The translations under genes were made by a program, and so were the position numbers. Shown in pieces: positions 44,324-51,188 of a DNA stretch of 64,000 bases. The stretch is taken from the NCBI GenBank assembly GCA_035559535.1, contig DATMBG010000042.1:1-64000 (forward strand). Direction: 5' to 3'. The stretch comes from Candidatus Limnocylindrales bacterium. Lineage in GTDB: Bacteria > Moduliflexota > Moduliflexia > Moduliflexales > JAUQPW01. Below the pieces are notes generated by a model. It was not told the origin of the DNA and ran no database searches. It saw only the letters and a program-made list of their open reading frames with translations. Position 1 is the stretch's first letter. Every line of letters starts with the position of its first letter.

Positions 44324-45157
44324 ATGAAAACGATTACGACTTTTTCAGCTTTGATTCTCTTTTTAATAGGATCCTTTGTTTTACAGAATATGGTTGCAGC
44401 GGACGTCCCGCTTCAAAAAACAGTTCTCAAAATCCAAGGCATGGTCTGCGAAGCATGTCCGCCCAAGATTAAAAAAGCCCTGGAAGGGTTAGATGGCGTG
44501 AAGAAAGTAGAGGTTAGCCTGGAGAAGGCCGAAGCCTATGTGGAATCGGAACCGGGAAAAGTTACCACCGAACAGATGATACAGGCAGTGGACCAGGCCG
44601 GATTTAAAGCTTCTCCGGCAGCAGAGAATTTTTCAGAGATAACCTTGAAGGTGGAGAATATCAAAGGACCCGAAGATGAGCTTAAGATCAAGCCGGCCTT
44701 GGAGAAGATAGAAGGGGTGAGAAAGGCTTTAGTCGATGCCGAGAAAAAAGAGGTGTTTATAGACTATCTAAAGGATAAGGTAACGGTTCAACAGCTCACC
44801 CAGTCTTTAACCAAGCTAGGCTATCCCCCTCTTTCCCCCTTAACGACCCAGGTAGGGGATTTCCTGGTAACCTTACAGATCCATCCAAAACCTATCAAAG
44901 ACCAGGAAGTCCATTTTGACGTAATCTTACAGAGCTCTGATGGGAAACCTGTCTCCGATGCAGAGGTTCAAGTGGATTTGAGTATGCCCGGGATGACCAT
45001 GGGGGAGATGCGATTTAAAGCGGAACCCGCCGGAGAGGGACGGTATACAGGAAAAGGGAAGTTTTCCATGGAGGGCAAATGGAGAATTGCCATCCGAATT
45101 AATCAAGGGGGACAGAAAAAAATCGCCAACTTCGATATGGAGGTTCCTGAGCAGTAG
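44324..45157 (+). CDS. Periplasmic two-HMA plus YtkA/FixH-like protein (CxxC)
   Basis: 277-aa exported metal-binding protein. Signal peptide about 1-25. First heavy-metal-associated domain about 30-95 with CEAC in KIQGMVCEACPPKIKKAL (MerP-like). Second HMA-fold domain about 100-165 (EITLKVENIKGPEDELKIKP) without Cys, thus not metal-binding by itself. Residues 175-277 form a YtkA/FixH-like beta-sandwich (SMPGMTMGEMRFKAEPAGEG) with Met-rich MPGMTM. The two HMA domains are closely paralogous to the selenoprotein at 47828, where the second Cys is Sec. Confidence 0.8.
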   Translation: MKTITTFSALILFLIGSFVLQNMVAADVPLQKTVLKIQGMVCEACPPKIKKALEGLDGVKKVEVSLEKAEAYVESEPGKVTTEQMIQAVDQAGFKASPAAENFSEITLKVENIKGPEDELKIKPALEKIEGVRKALVDAEKKEVFIDYLKDKVTVQQLTQSLTKLGYPPLSPLTTQVGDFLVTLQIHPKPIKDQEVHFDVILQSSDGKPVSDAEVQVDLSMPGMTMGEMRFKAEPAGEGRYTGKGKFSMEGKWRIAIRINQGGQKKIANFDMEVPEQ

Positions 45158-45210
45158 GGGGTAGGGCGTTGGCCCGTTGGCCGGCAAATACCCAAAAAGG
45201 GGGTGTTCCC

Positions 45211-45735
45211 ATGAAAGATTTAAAAAAAATTTTATTAAGCCTTTTATTAACCTTTACTCTCATAGCTGCCTTCCTTCCTAAGGCAACTGTTGCCGAAATT
45301 GAAAAGGCTGTTATTAAAGTCAAGGGAACTTTGAGGTGTGTATTCTGAGCTTATGGGATTGACAAATCCGTGGGACGCCTGGAAGGCGTCAAGAAATCTG
45401 AGACCGATTGGAAAGCCGGTTTAACCGTGGTTACCTTCAAGGAAGGGGCCTCGTTGGATCCCAATCAACTGGCAAAAGCCATGGACGCAGCCGGATTTGG
45501 AGCGGATGAGATTACCCTTATCGCCAGGGGAAGCCTGACCGAAGAGAAAGGCTATCCGGCCTTTAAGGTCAGTGGCAGTAATCAAATTTTTCTGCTGGCA
45601 GAGAACGAAGTCCTCAACCAACTTAAAGCCTTGGGCTCCGGGAAAGAAGCAACAATCACAGCCAAAGTGGAGATGAAAGAAGAGGGGACTCCATTTACCC
45701 TGATCCTTGAAAAGGTTGAGTCGCCTACCCTGTAG
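45211..45735 (+). CDS. Exported HMA-fold selenoprotein with CxxU
   Basis: 174-aa exported protein. Signal peptide about 1-28. HMA-like domain about 33-98, with the metal motif GTLRCVF-U-AYGIDKSVG: Cys43 and Sec46 (TGA 45346-45348). Downstream, LEGVKKSETDWKAGLTVVTF is a normal HMA beta-strand pattern, and the frame stays open to a full C-terminal domain (about 115-174, unrecognised). The same AYGxxK-LEGV context at 58613 has Cys where this protein has U, supporting Sec insertion. Probably a periplasmic Hg(II)/metal relay with a selenol ligand. The alternative, two adjacent genes split by a stop, would leave a domain cut at its metal site. Confidence 0.83.
45374..45390 (+). promoter_or_regulatory. 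SECIS-like stem-loop for first HMA selenoprotein
   Basis: GACGCC and GGCGTC form a perfect 6-bp stem around loop TGGAA (45380-45384), beginning 31 nt after the UGA. A second smaller hairpin (GGATT-GACA-AATCC) lies at 45356-45369. Confidence 0.55.
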
Positions 45736-45755
45736 GTTGAATTTTGTCTGTTATC

Positions 45756-45814
45756 CCTGGTCGATTGTCCGGGGTTAAAGGCAAAGAACAAAAAACAACG
45801 GACAACAGACCAGG
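45756..45814. repeat. Hairpin before permease gene
   Basis: CCTGGTCGATTGTCCG (45756-45771) pairs with CGGACAACAGACCAGG (45799-45814) with two mismatches. It fills the gap between the Sec HMA gene and the permease. Confidence 0.75.
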
Positions 45815-45821
45815 TTGAGTA

Positions 45822-46883
45822 ATGGGAGAGTTTCTTAAAGAAGTTCTAATATTTATCTATGCCACAGCTAACCATACCTTTTTAATGATGTATTGGGTTT
45901 GGCTTCCGGCTTTTCTCCTCTCCGGCTACCTGTTCACCCGATGGCATCGGGATCCGGTTGATAAGATTCTGCAGGATCGGACCTTGACCTTTAACTCTCT
46001 TTTGCAGGCTGTCAAGTTAGGTGCCTCTTATTCCACGGACCGTCGTAAGGGGCTGGCGGCTGTTGTGGGTTTATTTGAAAAAGGGGTGGTCCCTTTTCCC
46101 CTGATTTTCGCGTTCTGGCTCGCAAGCCAGCACCTGATTCTTTATTCCCTCTCCTTTTTCATGGCCCTGGTTGGAGGCGAGTTCTTTGTGGGACCTGCCG
46201 TGGCCGCGTTGGCTATGATAAGCTTGACAACCCTTTTCTTGAGCCAGATTCCCGAGAATACCTGGGAAGAGGCCAGGAAGCGGTTACGTATCTCCTCACC
46301 CTCCATCCCCCTCTCCCAAAGCTTTGGGAGAGGGGACATAAGGGGTGTGGGTAACCCTCTTCCACAAAGCTGGGGAGGATATTTTCGATATGTAGGCAGG
46401 GAGATCAAAGTGATCTGGAAGAACGTCATCTTGGGGATTATTCTGGCAGGGTTTATTGCGGCCGCCGGACGAACCGAATGGTGGATAGATTTCTCAACAG
46501 TGGGCGGTGGCGGAGTTTTCACGGAAATTTTAAACGTAATTCTCGGAGCGACTATTTCTCTGGTCATCCCCTTATCCCCGGTGGGACATCTCTTCGTAGC
46601 TGCTTTCCTTTGGAAAACCTATACCGTAACCTACGGAGGGATTTTGGGCTTTTTTCTGGCCAGCGCCCTGGACCTCAGAAATTTCTGGGCTTATGGGAAG
46701 CTCCTGGATCCCAAACTGGGGTTGACCGTGGAAGCTTTGGGATTTGCCTCGGCCATCCTGGGTGCTTTGGTCGTGGTGGTCCTGCTCCGGATCGTGGGAT
46801 TTGAAGTAACCCACGCTCCGTTGTTCCATGAGTACGTGGATAAGATCATGATGTTCTTCTCCCTGGGGGGAAAGATGATGTAA
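45822..46883 (+). CDS. Permease (ArsP/UPF0718-like) with in-frame palindrome
   Basis: 353-aa membrane protein of the permease family that includes ArsP and UPF0718, with about eight helices. FAFWLASQHLILYSLSFFMA and GGEFFVGPAVAALAMISLTT lie in the first half; PLSPVGHLFVAAFLWKTYTV and LGFFLASALDLRNFWAYGKL in the second, typical of the family's two inverted halves. Between halves (about 160-185) an in-frame palindrome adds SPSIPLSQSFGRGD. In the mercury context it may export an organometallic or related solute (inference). Confidence 0.65.
   Translation: MGEFLKEVLIFIYATANHTFLMMYWVWLPAFLLSGYLFTRWHRDPVDKILQDRTLTFNSLLQAVKLGASYSTDRRKGLAAVVGLFEKGVVPFPLIFAFWLASQHLILYSLSFFMALVGGEFFVGPAVAALAMISLTTLFLSQIPENTWEEARKRLRISSPSIPLSQSFGRGDIRGVGNPLPQSWGGYFRYVGREIKVIWKNVILGIILAGFIAAAGRTEWWIDFSTVGGGGVFTEILNVILGATISLVIPLSPVGHLFVAAFLWKTYTVTYGGILGFFLASALDLRNFWAYGKLLDPKLGLTVEALGFASAILGALVVVVLLRIVGFEVTHAPLFHEYVDKIMMFFSLGGKMM
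46308..46335. repeat. 28-bp perfect palindrome inside permease gene
   Basis: Perfectly symmetric around AAAGCTTT with CCCCCTCTCCC at the left; lies in frame within the permease loop. Flanks 46290-46375 add CCTCACCCTCC and GGGGAGG words. Sister of the copy at 46981. Confidence 0.85.
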
Positions 46884-46899
46884 AAGGAGGTAAGGAAAA

Positions 46900-47811
46900 G
46901 TGAAAAAGGTTATGCTTTATATGGCTCTATCCAGCTTTTTAATCCTGGGAAGTGCTTTCTCAACCCCTCACCCCTTTGGTCCCCCTCTCCCAAAGCTCTG
47001 GGAGAGGGGGAAGGGGGTGAGGGCTGCCACCCCAGATTGCCGAATTGCCTTCCATACCAAGAGGGGAGAGAAAGAATTTAGAATTTCTACCATTCGAATA
47101 GACGGAACAGATATAAAGGACCTGACCTCGGGCCACTGGGACAGTAATCCCTGGTTTTCTCCGGATGGAAAGCAAATCGTCTTTGACCGGGATGAGGAGA
47201 TTTATATCGCGAACACCGATGGAAGTGAGCCGAGAAATCTGACCCATAACCCAAAAGCTAACTCCTGCCCGACCATCGCTGGAGGTAAGGTCGCTTTCCA
47301 GACGAACCGGGATGGGAATTTTGCGATCTATGTGGTGAATACGGATGGAACCGGACTGCAACGATTGACCCAGGAACCATCTAACAATGCCTGTCCGGCC
47401 TTCTCTTCCGATGGAAAGCGACTCGCTTTTGTCTCGGATCGGAACGGCCCCATGGAGATCTACGTAATGAATATTGACGGAACCGGACTCAAACGGCTCA
47501 CTTCTAACGCTGGAAATAACATGGATCCCGCCTTCTCCCCCGATGGGAAAAAGATCGTCTTTACTTCGGACCGAGATGGAAACTTTGAGATCTACCTCAT
47601 GGACAGCGACGGCCATAATCAAACCCGGCTTACCTATAACAATACGTCCGATATCCAACCTGCTTTCTCTCCCGATGGGAAACAGATTGCCTATGAGCGG
47701 GGTGGCAATATTTATGTGATGGACCTTGAGAAACGAGAAGAAAGGCCACTGACCCAGGGAGCTGTATACCGGGGCGGTCCTTCCTGGGATCCTAACTGTG
47801 TTTCTGAATAA
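46900..47811 (+). CDS. TolB-like/PD40 beta-propeller, exported
   Basis: 303-aa exported propeller with PD40/WD40-like repeats of the TolB group. A GTG start at 46900 with AAGGAGG upstream; signal peptide about 1-21. Repeats such as PWFSPDGKQIVFDRDEEIYI, PAFSSDGKRLAFVSDRNGPM and PAFSPDGKKIVFTSDRDGNF recur about every 40 residues, six in all. A palindrome (46963-47023) is inserted in frame right after the signal peptide, adding PHPFGPPLPKLWERGKGVR. TolB itself belongs to the Tol-Pal system, but no tol genes are near, so the function is unknown. Confidence 0.7.
   Translation: MKKVMLYMALSSFLILGSAFSTPHPFGPPLPKLWERGKGVRAATPDCRIAFHTKRGEKEFRISTIRIDGTDIKDLTSGHWDSNPWFSPDGKQIVFDRDEEIYIANTDGSEPRNLTHNPKANSCPTIAGGKVAFQTNRDGNFAIYVVNTDGTGLQRLTQEPSNNACPAFSSDGKRLAFVSDRNGPMEIYVMNIDGTGLKRLTSNAGNNMDPAFSPDGKKIVFTSDRDGNFEIYLMDSDGHNQTRLTYNNTSDIQPAFSPDGKQIAYERGGNIYVMDLEKREERPLTQGAVYRGGPSWDPNCVSE
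46963..47023. repeat. In-frame palindrome inside TolB-like gene
   Basis: Core CCCCCTCTCCCAAAGCTCTG (46981-47000) with its complement to 47010, inside CCCCTCACCCC and GGGGGTGAGGG ends. No frameshift results. Confidence 0.85.
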
Positions 47812-47827
47812 GGAAGGATAGAGTGCT

Positions 47828-48436
47828 ATGAAAAGTTTTAACCTTTTTTCAACCCTTCGACCAGCCTGTCCTGAGCGAAGCCGAAGGGCTCAGGACGCAG
47901 CCTGGCTGAGTATAGCTCTAACGCTTTTGATCTCGCTGTTTTCTTTACACCCAAGTTCGGTTTATGCTGAGGACCTTCGGAAAGTGACCATCAAGGTAGG
48001 TTGGATGCTCTGTGAAAAGTGACCTCCGGCGGTGAAAGCAGCTTTGGAGAAGCTGGAAGGTGTAAAAAAAGTTGAGGTCAGTCTGGAGAAGGCTTCAGCT
48101 TATGTGGAGTATGAGGCTAGAAAGGTCACTCCGGATCAGATGGTAGCGGCAGTGAACCAGGCGGGATATATGGCGTTTCTTCCTCCCAAGGATCTGGTGG
48201 AGATCACGTTAGCCATCGAAGGTCTCAAGGGTCCTGAGGATGAGCTGAAAATCAAACCGGCCCTGGAGAAGGTGGATGGGATCAGGAAGGCTTTGGTGTA
48301 TACAAAGGAAAAGGAGGTCTATGTGGAATATATGAAAAATCAGATTACCCTTCAACGGATCACTGAAGAGATCTCGAAACTGGGCTATAAGGTGATCCTG
48401 CCTTCTGTTGAAGGGAAAGAAAGGTGCCAAAGATAA
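47828..48436 (+). CDS. Exported two-HMA selenoprotein with CEKU
   Basis: 202-aa exported MerP-like protein. A repeat palindrome is inserted in frame near the N-terminus (about residues 12-25, RPACPERSRRAQD), before the hydrophobic signal segment LSIALTLLISLFSLHPSSV. First HMA domain about 52-118 with GWMLCEK-U-PPAVKAALEK: Cys62 and Sec65 (TGA 48020-48022). The next residues LEGVKKVEVSLEKASAYVEY are nearly identical to the CxxC paralogue at 44324, which reads CEAC at the same site. A Cys-less second HMA fold covers about 120-190. Strong evidence for Sec, not a broken gene, because the paralogue match continues past UGA without frame change. Confidence 0.85.
47862..47903. repeat. In-frame palindrome at N-terminus of HMA selenoprotein
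   Basis: GTCCTGAGC (47868-47876) pairs with GCTCAGGAC (47888-47896), with CAGCCTG and CAGCCTGG words around. Translated as RPACPERSRRAQD. Confidence 0.75.
48039..48055 (+). promoter_or_regulatory. SECIS-like stem-loop for second HMA selenoprotein
   Basis: CAGCTT and AAGCTG pair around loop TGGAG (48045-48049), 22 nt after the UGA. Loop sequence resembles TGGAA in the first HMA selenoprotein. Confidence 0.6.
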
Positions 48437-48457
48437 AATTTAACGAAGGTTTGATTC

Positions 48458-48691
48458 ATGAAATCGACCCAGGAAAAGAGAACCCTGAAGGGATATTTGC
48501 TTTTGGTCACGGCTTTTATTACCTGTCCCTGCCATCTCCCTTTAACGTTGGTTTTACTAGGGGGAACAGCTTGGGGTGGGTTTATCGCAGCAAACCAGAC
48601 GCTAATTTTTGTTGTAGCTCTGGTTTATTTCCTTTTTGCATTAGTTTTTGGTTTGAAAATCCTTAGCAAAGAAGTGGAGGATCGGTCATGA
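48458..48691 (+). CDS. merE: Mercury transporter MerE
   Basis: 77-aa inner-membrane protein with two helices. The line LKGYLLLVTAFITCPCHLPL near 11-30, with CPC in helix 1, then GGTAWGGFIAANQTLIFVVA, aligns well with MerE, a broad transporter for Hg(II) and methylmercury. It follows the Sec HMA protein by 21 nt and precedes the Sec glutaredoxin. MerE together with MerB downstream suggests organomercurials are a substrate. Confidence 0.85.
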   Translation: MKSTQEKRTLKGYLLLVTAFITCPCHLPLTLVLLGGTAWGGFIAANQTLIFVVALVYFLFALVFGLKILSKEVEDRS

Positions 48692-48785
48692 GTTCCTAGT
48701 CCCTAGTCCTTTGCCTATAGTCCACACTCAGGTGAAGGACAAGGCATGAAGAACCCAAGTCGATCTCTAAAAGGAGGGTATTCAC

Positions 48786-49025
48786 GTGACGTCTAAAAAA
48801 GTCATTGTCTATAGTTCCACCGGTTGAGCCGCTTGTAAGCAGACGAAAGAGTTTCTTTCGCAAAAAGGGGTTGCGTTCACGGACATTAACGTTAGCGAGA
48901 ATCCGGAAGCTCTGGATGAAATGGTTCAGAAGGCTGGAGGAACCATGGCAACGCCTACGGTCCTCATCGGGGATGAGGTGGTCATAGGATTTAATCCCAA
49001 ACGATTGATGGAGCTTTTGGCTTAG
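48786..49025 (+). CDS. Glutaredoxin-like selenoprotein with UxxC
   Basis: 79-aa glutaredoxin/NrdH-fold protein. GTG start with AAAGGAGGG upstream. It reads KKVIVYSSTG-U-AACKQTKEFL, so the N-terminal active Cys of the CxxC motif is Sec14 (TGA 48825-48827) and Cys17 remains. Beyond it TMATPTVLIGDEVVIGFNPK carries the cis-Pro TP motif and GF signature of this clade. The short frame starting after the UGA would have no fold of its own. Likely provides low-potential selenol for reducing Hg-thiol mixed disulfides or for metal handling (inference). Distinct from the CcdA/Trx set downstream. Confidence 0.88.
48844..48860 (+). promoter_or_regulatory. SECIS-like stem-loop for glutaredoxin
   Basis: CGAAAGA, loop GTT, TCTTTCG: a perfect 7-bp stem whose loop begins with G, 23 nt after the UGA. 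Confidence 0.65.
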
Positions 49026-49039
49026 GTGGCTTGTTGGTT

Positions 49040-49075
49040 AGGTCGTCAGGTTGGTCACCAGTAACCTGACGACCT
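49040..49075. repeat. 13-bp hairpin after glutaredoxin gene
   Basis: AGGTCGTCAGGTT (49040-49052) pairs perfectly with 49063-49075, loop of 10 nt, 14 nt after the stop. No T tail. Confidence 0.85.
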
Positions 49076-49102
49076 GGCTACCCAAGCAAAGGAGGTCATT
49101 CT

Positions 49103-49762
49103 TTGAAAGCAGGAAAATTTAGTCTACTATCTACGCTGATGGCATTGATTTGTTGTTTTGGCCCTATAGCCCTATTGGCTATAGGGCTGGGAAGTGCCGG
49201 ATTAACCGTTGGCTTGTTAAAATATAAAAGGGTTTTTCTCTCTCTAGGTCTAACAGCTTTGGCTTTTTCCTATTATCTATACTTTCGAGAGAAGACCCGC
49301 TGTACCACCCAGGGATGCCAGATGGTCAACACGAGGTTTAACAAGGCCTTGTTGATCTTTTCAACCCTCACGGTCCTGACCTTTGTGGTTTTTTCTTATC
49401 TCCCTTACTCCCATGCCAATCATCCGTCATCGGACCAGGCAGCTTTGGTTGCCGCCGCTTCTACGCCTCAAGTGCTCTATTTTTGGGAACCCTGTCCCAC
49501 CTGCGCAGTCTTAAACCCCCTTGTAGAAAGCCTGGAGAAAACCTACCAGGGAAAAGTACGCTTCCGGTGGGTCAATATGATCACAGATGATGACTCGCTC
49601 CGGCTGGCCCGGCAGGAAAATCTAAAGGCAATTCCTTATCTGGTCTTTAAATCCGCGGATGGGCAGCCGGTGGACTATATCGTTGGTTTTTTTACTTACG
49701 AAACAGCCAAAGAGAAGATTGAAAATCTTTTAAAAAACAGAAAGCAAGATCAGAGAGGTTGA
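49103..49762 (+). CDS. MerT-like membrane domain fused to thioredoxin fold
   Basis: 219-aa protein starting with TTG (AAAGGAGG box 8 nt before). Helix 1 has the MerT-type pair in MALICCFGPIALLAIGLG near 13-30; two more helices follow to about 105, with Cys in RCTTQGC. Residues 125-215 are a thioredoxin-fold domain with active site YFWEPCPTCAVLNPLV near 130-145 and cis-Pro in AIPYLVF. A fused Hg importer and thiol-disulfide domain suggests direct relay of Hg(II) or of electrons across the membrane. The orientation of the Trx domain is not resolved. Confidence 0.75.
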   Translation: MKAGKFSLLSTLMALICCFGPIALLAIGLGSAGLTVGLLKYKRVFLSLGLTALAFSYYLYFREKTRCTTQGCQMVNTRFNKALLIFSTLTVLTFVVFSYLPYSHANHPSSDQAALVAAASTPQVLYFWEPCPTCAVLNPLVESLEKTYQGKVRFRWVNMITDDDSLRLARQENLKAIPYLVFKSADGQPVDYIVGFFTYETAKEKIENLLKNRKQDQRG

Positions 49763-49842
49763 CGGTTAGAGAGGAAACGCAGTTATTCTCTCATCGCAAC
49801 CTATCTGAATAATCCAATAACAGCTAAGGAGGGATTAAGAAT

Positions 49843-50433
49843 ATGAGAAATCGGCCAAAACAAACCTTCGTTCCATGGGCAGTCCGCGTCATCCTGGGAA
49901 GTTTTATTCTTTTCATTTTGATGCTCTGGTTTGTAGTAAAACCTGGAGAGGCTGAGAATCAGGCTTTAAAAGCCCTTGGGGGATCAGAGGTTAAGGAAGC
50001 TCTAGAAGCCCCGGATTTTATCATACAAACTCCAGATGGAAAAGCGCTTCACCTGAAGGATTATCGGGGCAAGGCCATTCTCCTCAACTTTTGGGCGACC
50101 TGGTGTGGCCCTTGTGCCAAGGAGCTTCCTAAAATGGCCAAGCTTTATGAGCAGTATAAGGATAAAGGGTTCGTTCTGATAGGGGTATCCCTGGATTTTG
50201 GGAATCCGGAGGTGGTCAAAGCATTTCTGGAAGAACGTGGATTAAATTTTCCGGTTGGCATCGATACAGAAAAGGAGGCGGTTAAAGCCTATGGAGTTCG
50301 CGGACTTCCCACCAGTTATTTTATCAATCCACAGGGGAAGGTGGTTGGATGGCTGACAGGAGAGAGGGACTGGGAGGGTGAGGCCGCCCATCATTTAATC
50401 AAGTCCTTGTTAGACCAAGCCCCTAAGGGGTAA
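49843..50433 (+). CDS. TlpA/ResA-like membrane-anchored thioredoxin
   Basis: 196-aa thiol-disulfide protein on the outer side of the inner membrane. N-terminal anchor about 15-32 (VRVILGSFILFILMLWFVV). The TlpA-like domain spans about 52-190 with WATWCGPCAKELPKM (CGPC near 88-91) and cis-Pro in RGLPTSYFINPQG. It would supply reducing power to periplasmic Cys proteins with the CcdA homologues downstream. GGAGG lies 12 nt before ATG. Confidence 0.87.
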   Translation: MRNRPKQTFVPWAVRVILGSFILFILMLWFVVKPGEAENQALKALGGSEVKEALEAPDFIIQTPDGKALHLKDYRGKAILLNFWATWCGPCAKELPKMAKLYEQYKDKGFVLIGVSLDFGNPEVVKAFLEERGLNFPVGIDTEKEAVKAYGVRGLPTSYFINPQGKVVGWLTGERDWEGEAAHHLIKSLLDQAPKG

Positions 50434-50447
50434 ACCTCTCAATTTTT

Positions 50448-50580
50448 GTAACTATTCAGGCCCTCACCCCTAACCCCTCTCCCGAGGCTTCGGGAGAGGG
50501 GGAACGAGGAGAAGAGATTCTAACCTCTTACCCTCTCCTACAGCGTGGGAGAGGGGCTGGGGGTGAGGGTGAACAGTTAC
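50448..50580. mobile_element. MITE-like element with GTAACTxTTCA ends
   Basis: 133-bp non-coding element. Ends GTAACTATTCA and TGAACAGTTAC are inverted, followed inward by CCCTCACCCC and GGGGTGAGGG and then CCTCTCCC/GGGAGAGG. The CCCTCACCCC...CTCTCCC core is the same family as the in-frame palindromes at 46308 and 46963 and the block at 60701. Confidence 0.6.
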
Positions 50581-50614
50581 CAAATTTTAAACCTTAACTT
50601 TAGAGGAGGAGACC

Positions 50615-51100
50615 ATGTTCAAAAAATTTAAAGTTTATACGTTCGGCATACCCCTATTAACCCTTGCATTAATGGGCATATTCATGCTCCCTACAAGCCT
50701 GATCCTGGCTCAGGATGGACGGGTCGAGAAGGTTTCTAATTCTCCATTTGATAAAACCATCAAACAACTGGAGGATGCGATCACGGCTAACAAAGTGATG
50801 GCTGTCAACAAAATTGACCATCAAAATATGCTCACCATGGTAGGGATGAACATCAAAGGGAGCAAAACGTATGAGGTGTTTCGCCCCGATTTTGGTAAGA
50901 TCCTTTTTGAGAGCAATCCCGCTGCCGGGTTGGAGATACCCTTAAGAATCTATGTCTACGAAAATAAGGAGGGAAAAACCGTGGTCAGTTACCATAAGCC
51001 TTCAGTGGCTCTGGCAGTTTACAAGAATCCCAAGCTGGATGAGCTGGGTAAGACTCTGGATGGCATTCTTCAGGCCATTGCCGATAGCGCCACAAAATAA
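50615..51100 (+). CDS. Exported DUF302 protein
   Basis: 161-aa exported protein. Signal peptide about 1-32 (LMGIFMLPTSLILAQD). DUF302 domain about 38-155 (SPFDKTIKQLEDAITANKVM, RPDFGKILFESNPAAGLEIP, VVSYHKPSVALAVYKNPKL). DUF302 proteins are often near copper, sulfur or thiol redox genes, but their biochemical role is not established. GGAGGAG lies 6 nt before ATG. It lies between the TlpA-like and the membrane gene, all plus strand. Confidence 0.85.
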   Translation: MFKKFKVYTFGIPLLTLALMGIFMLPTSLILAQDGRVEKVSNSPFDKTIKQLEDAITANKVMAVNKIDHQNMLTMVGMNIKGSKTYEVFRPDFGKILFESNPAAGLEIPLRIYVYENKEGKTVVSYHKPSVALAVYKNPKLDELGKTLDGILQAIADSATK

Positions 51101-51188
51101 TTTAAATCCAGGGGTTAGTTGTTAGGGGCTGGGGATGAGTGCGGACCCCTAACCCCTTTAGTTTTACTTTGAAAGCGAGGTTAGTCTT

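Noticed and set aside
46960-47658. 232-residue frame opposite the TolB-like gene
   Set aside because: Antisense shadow caused by repeated propeller codons; no independent family.
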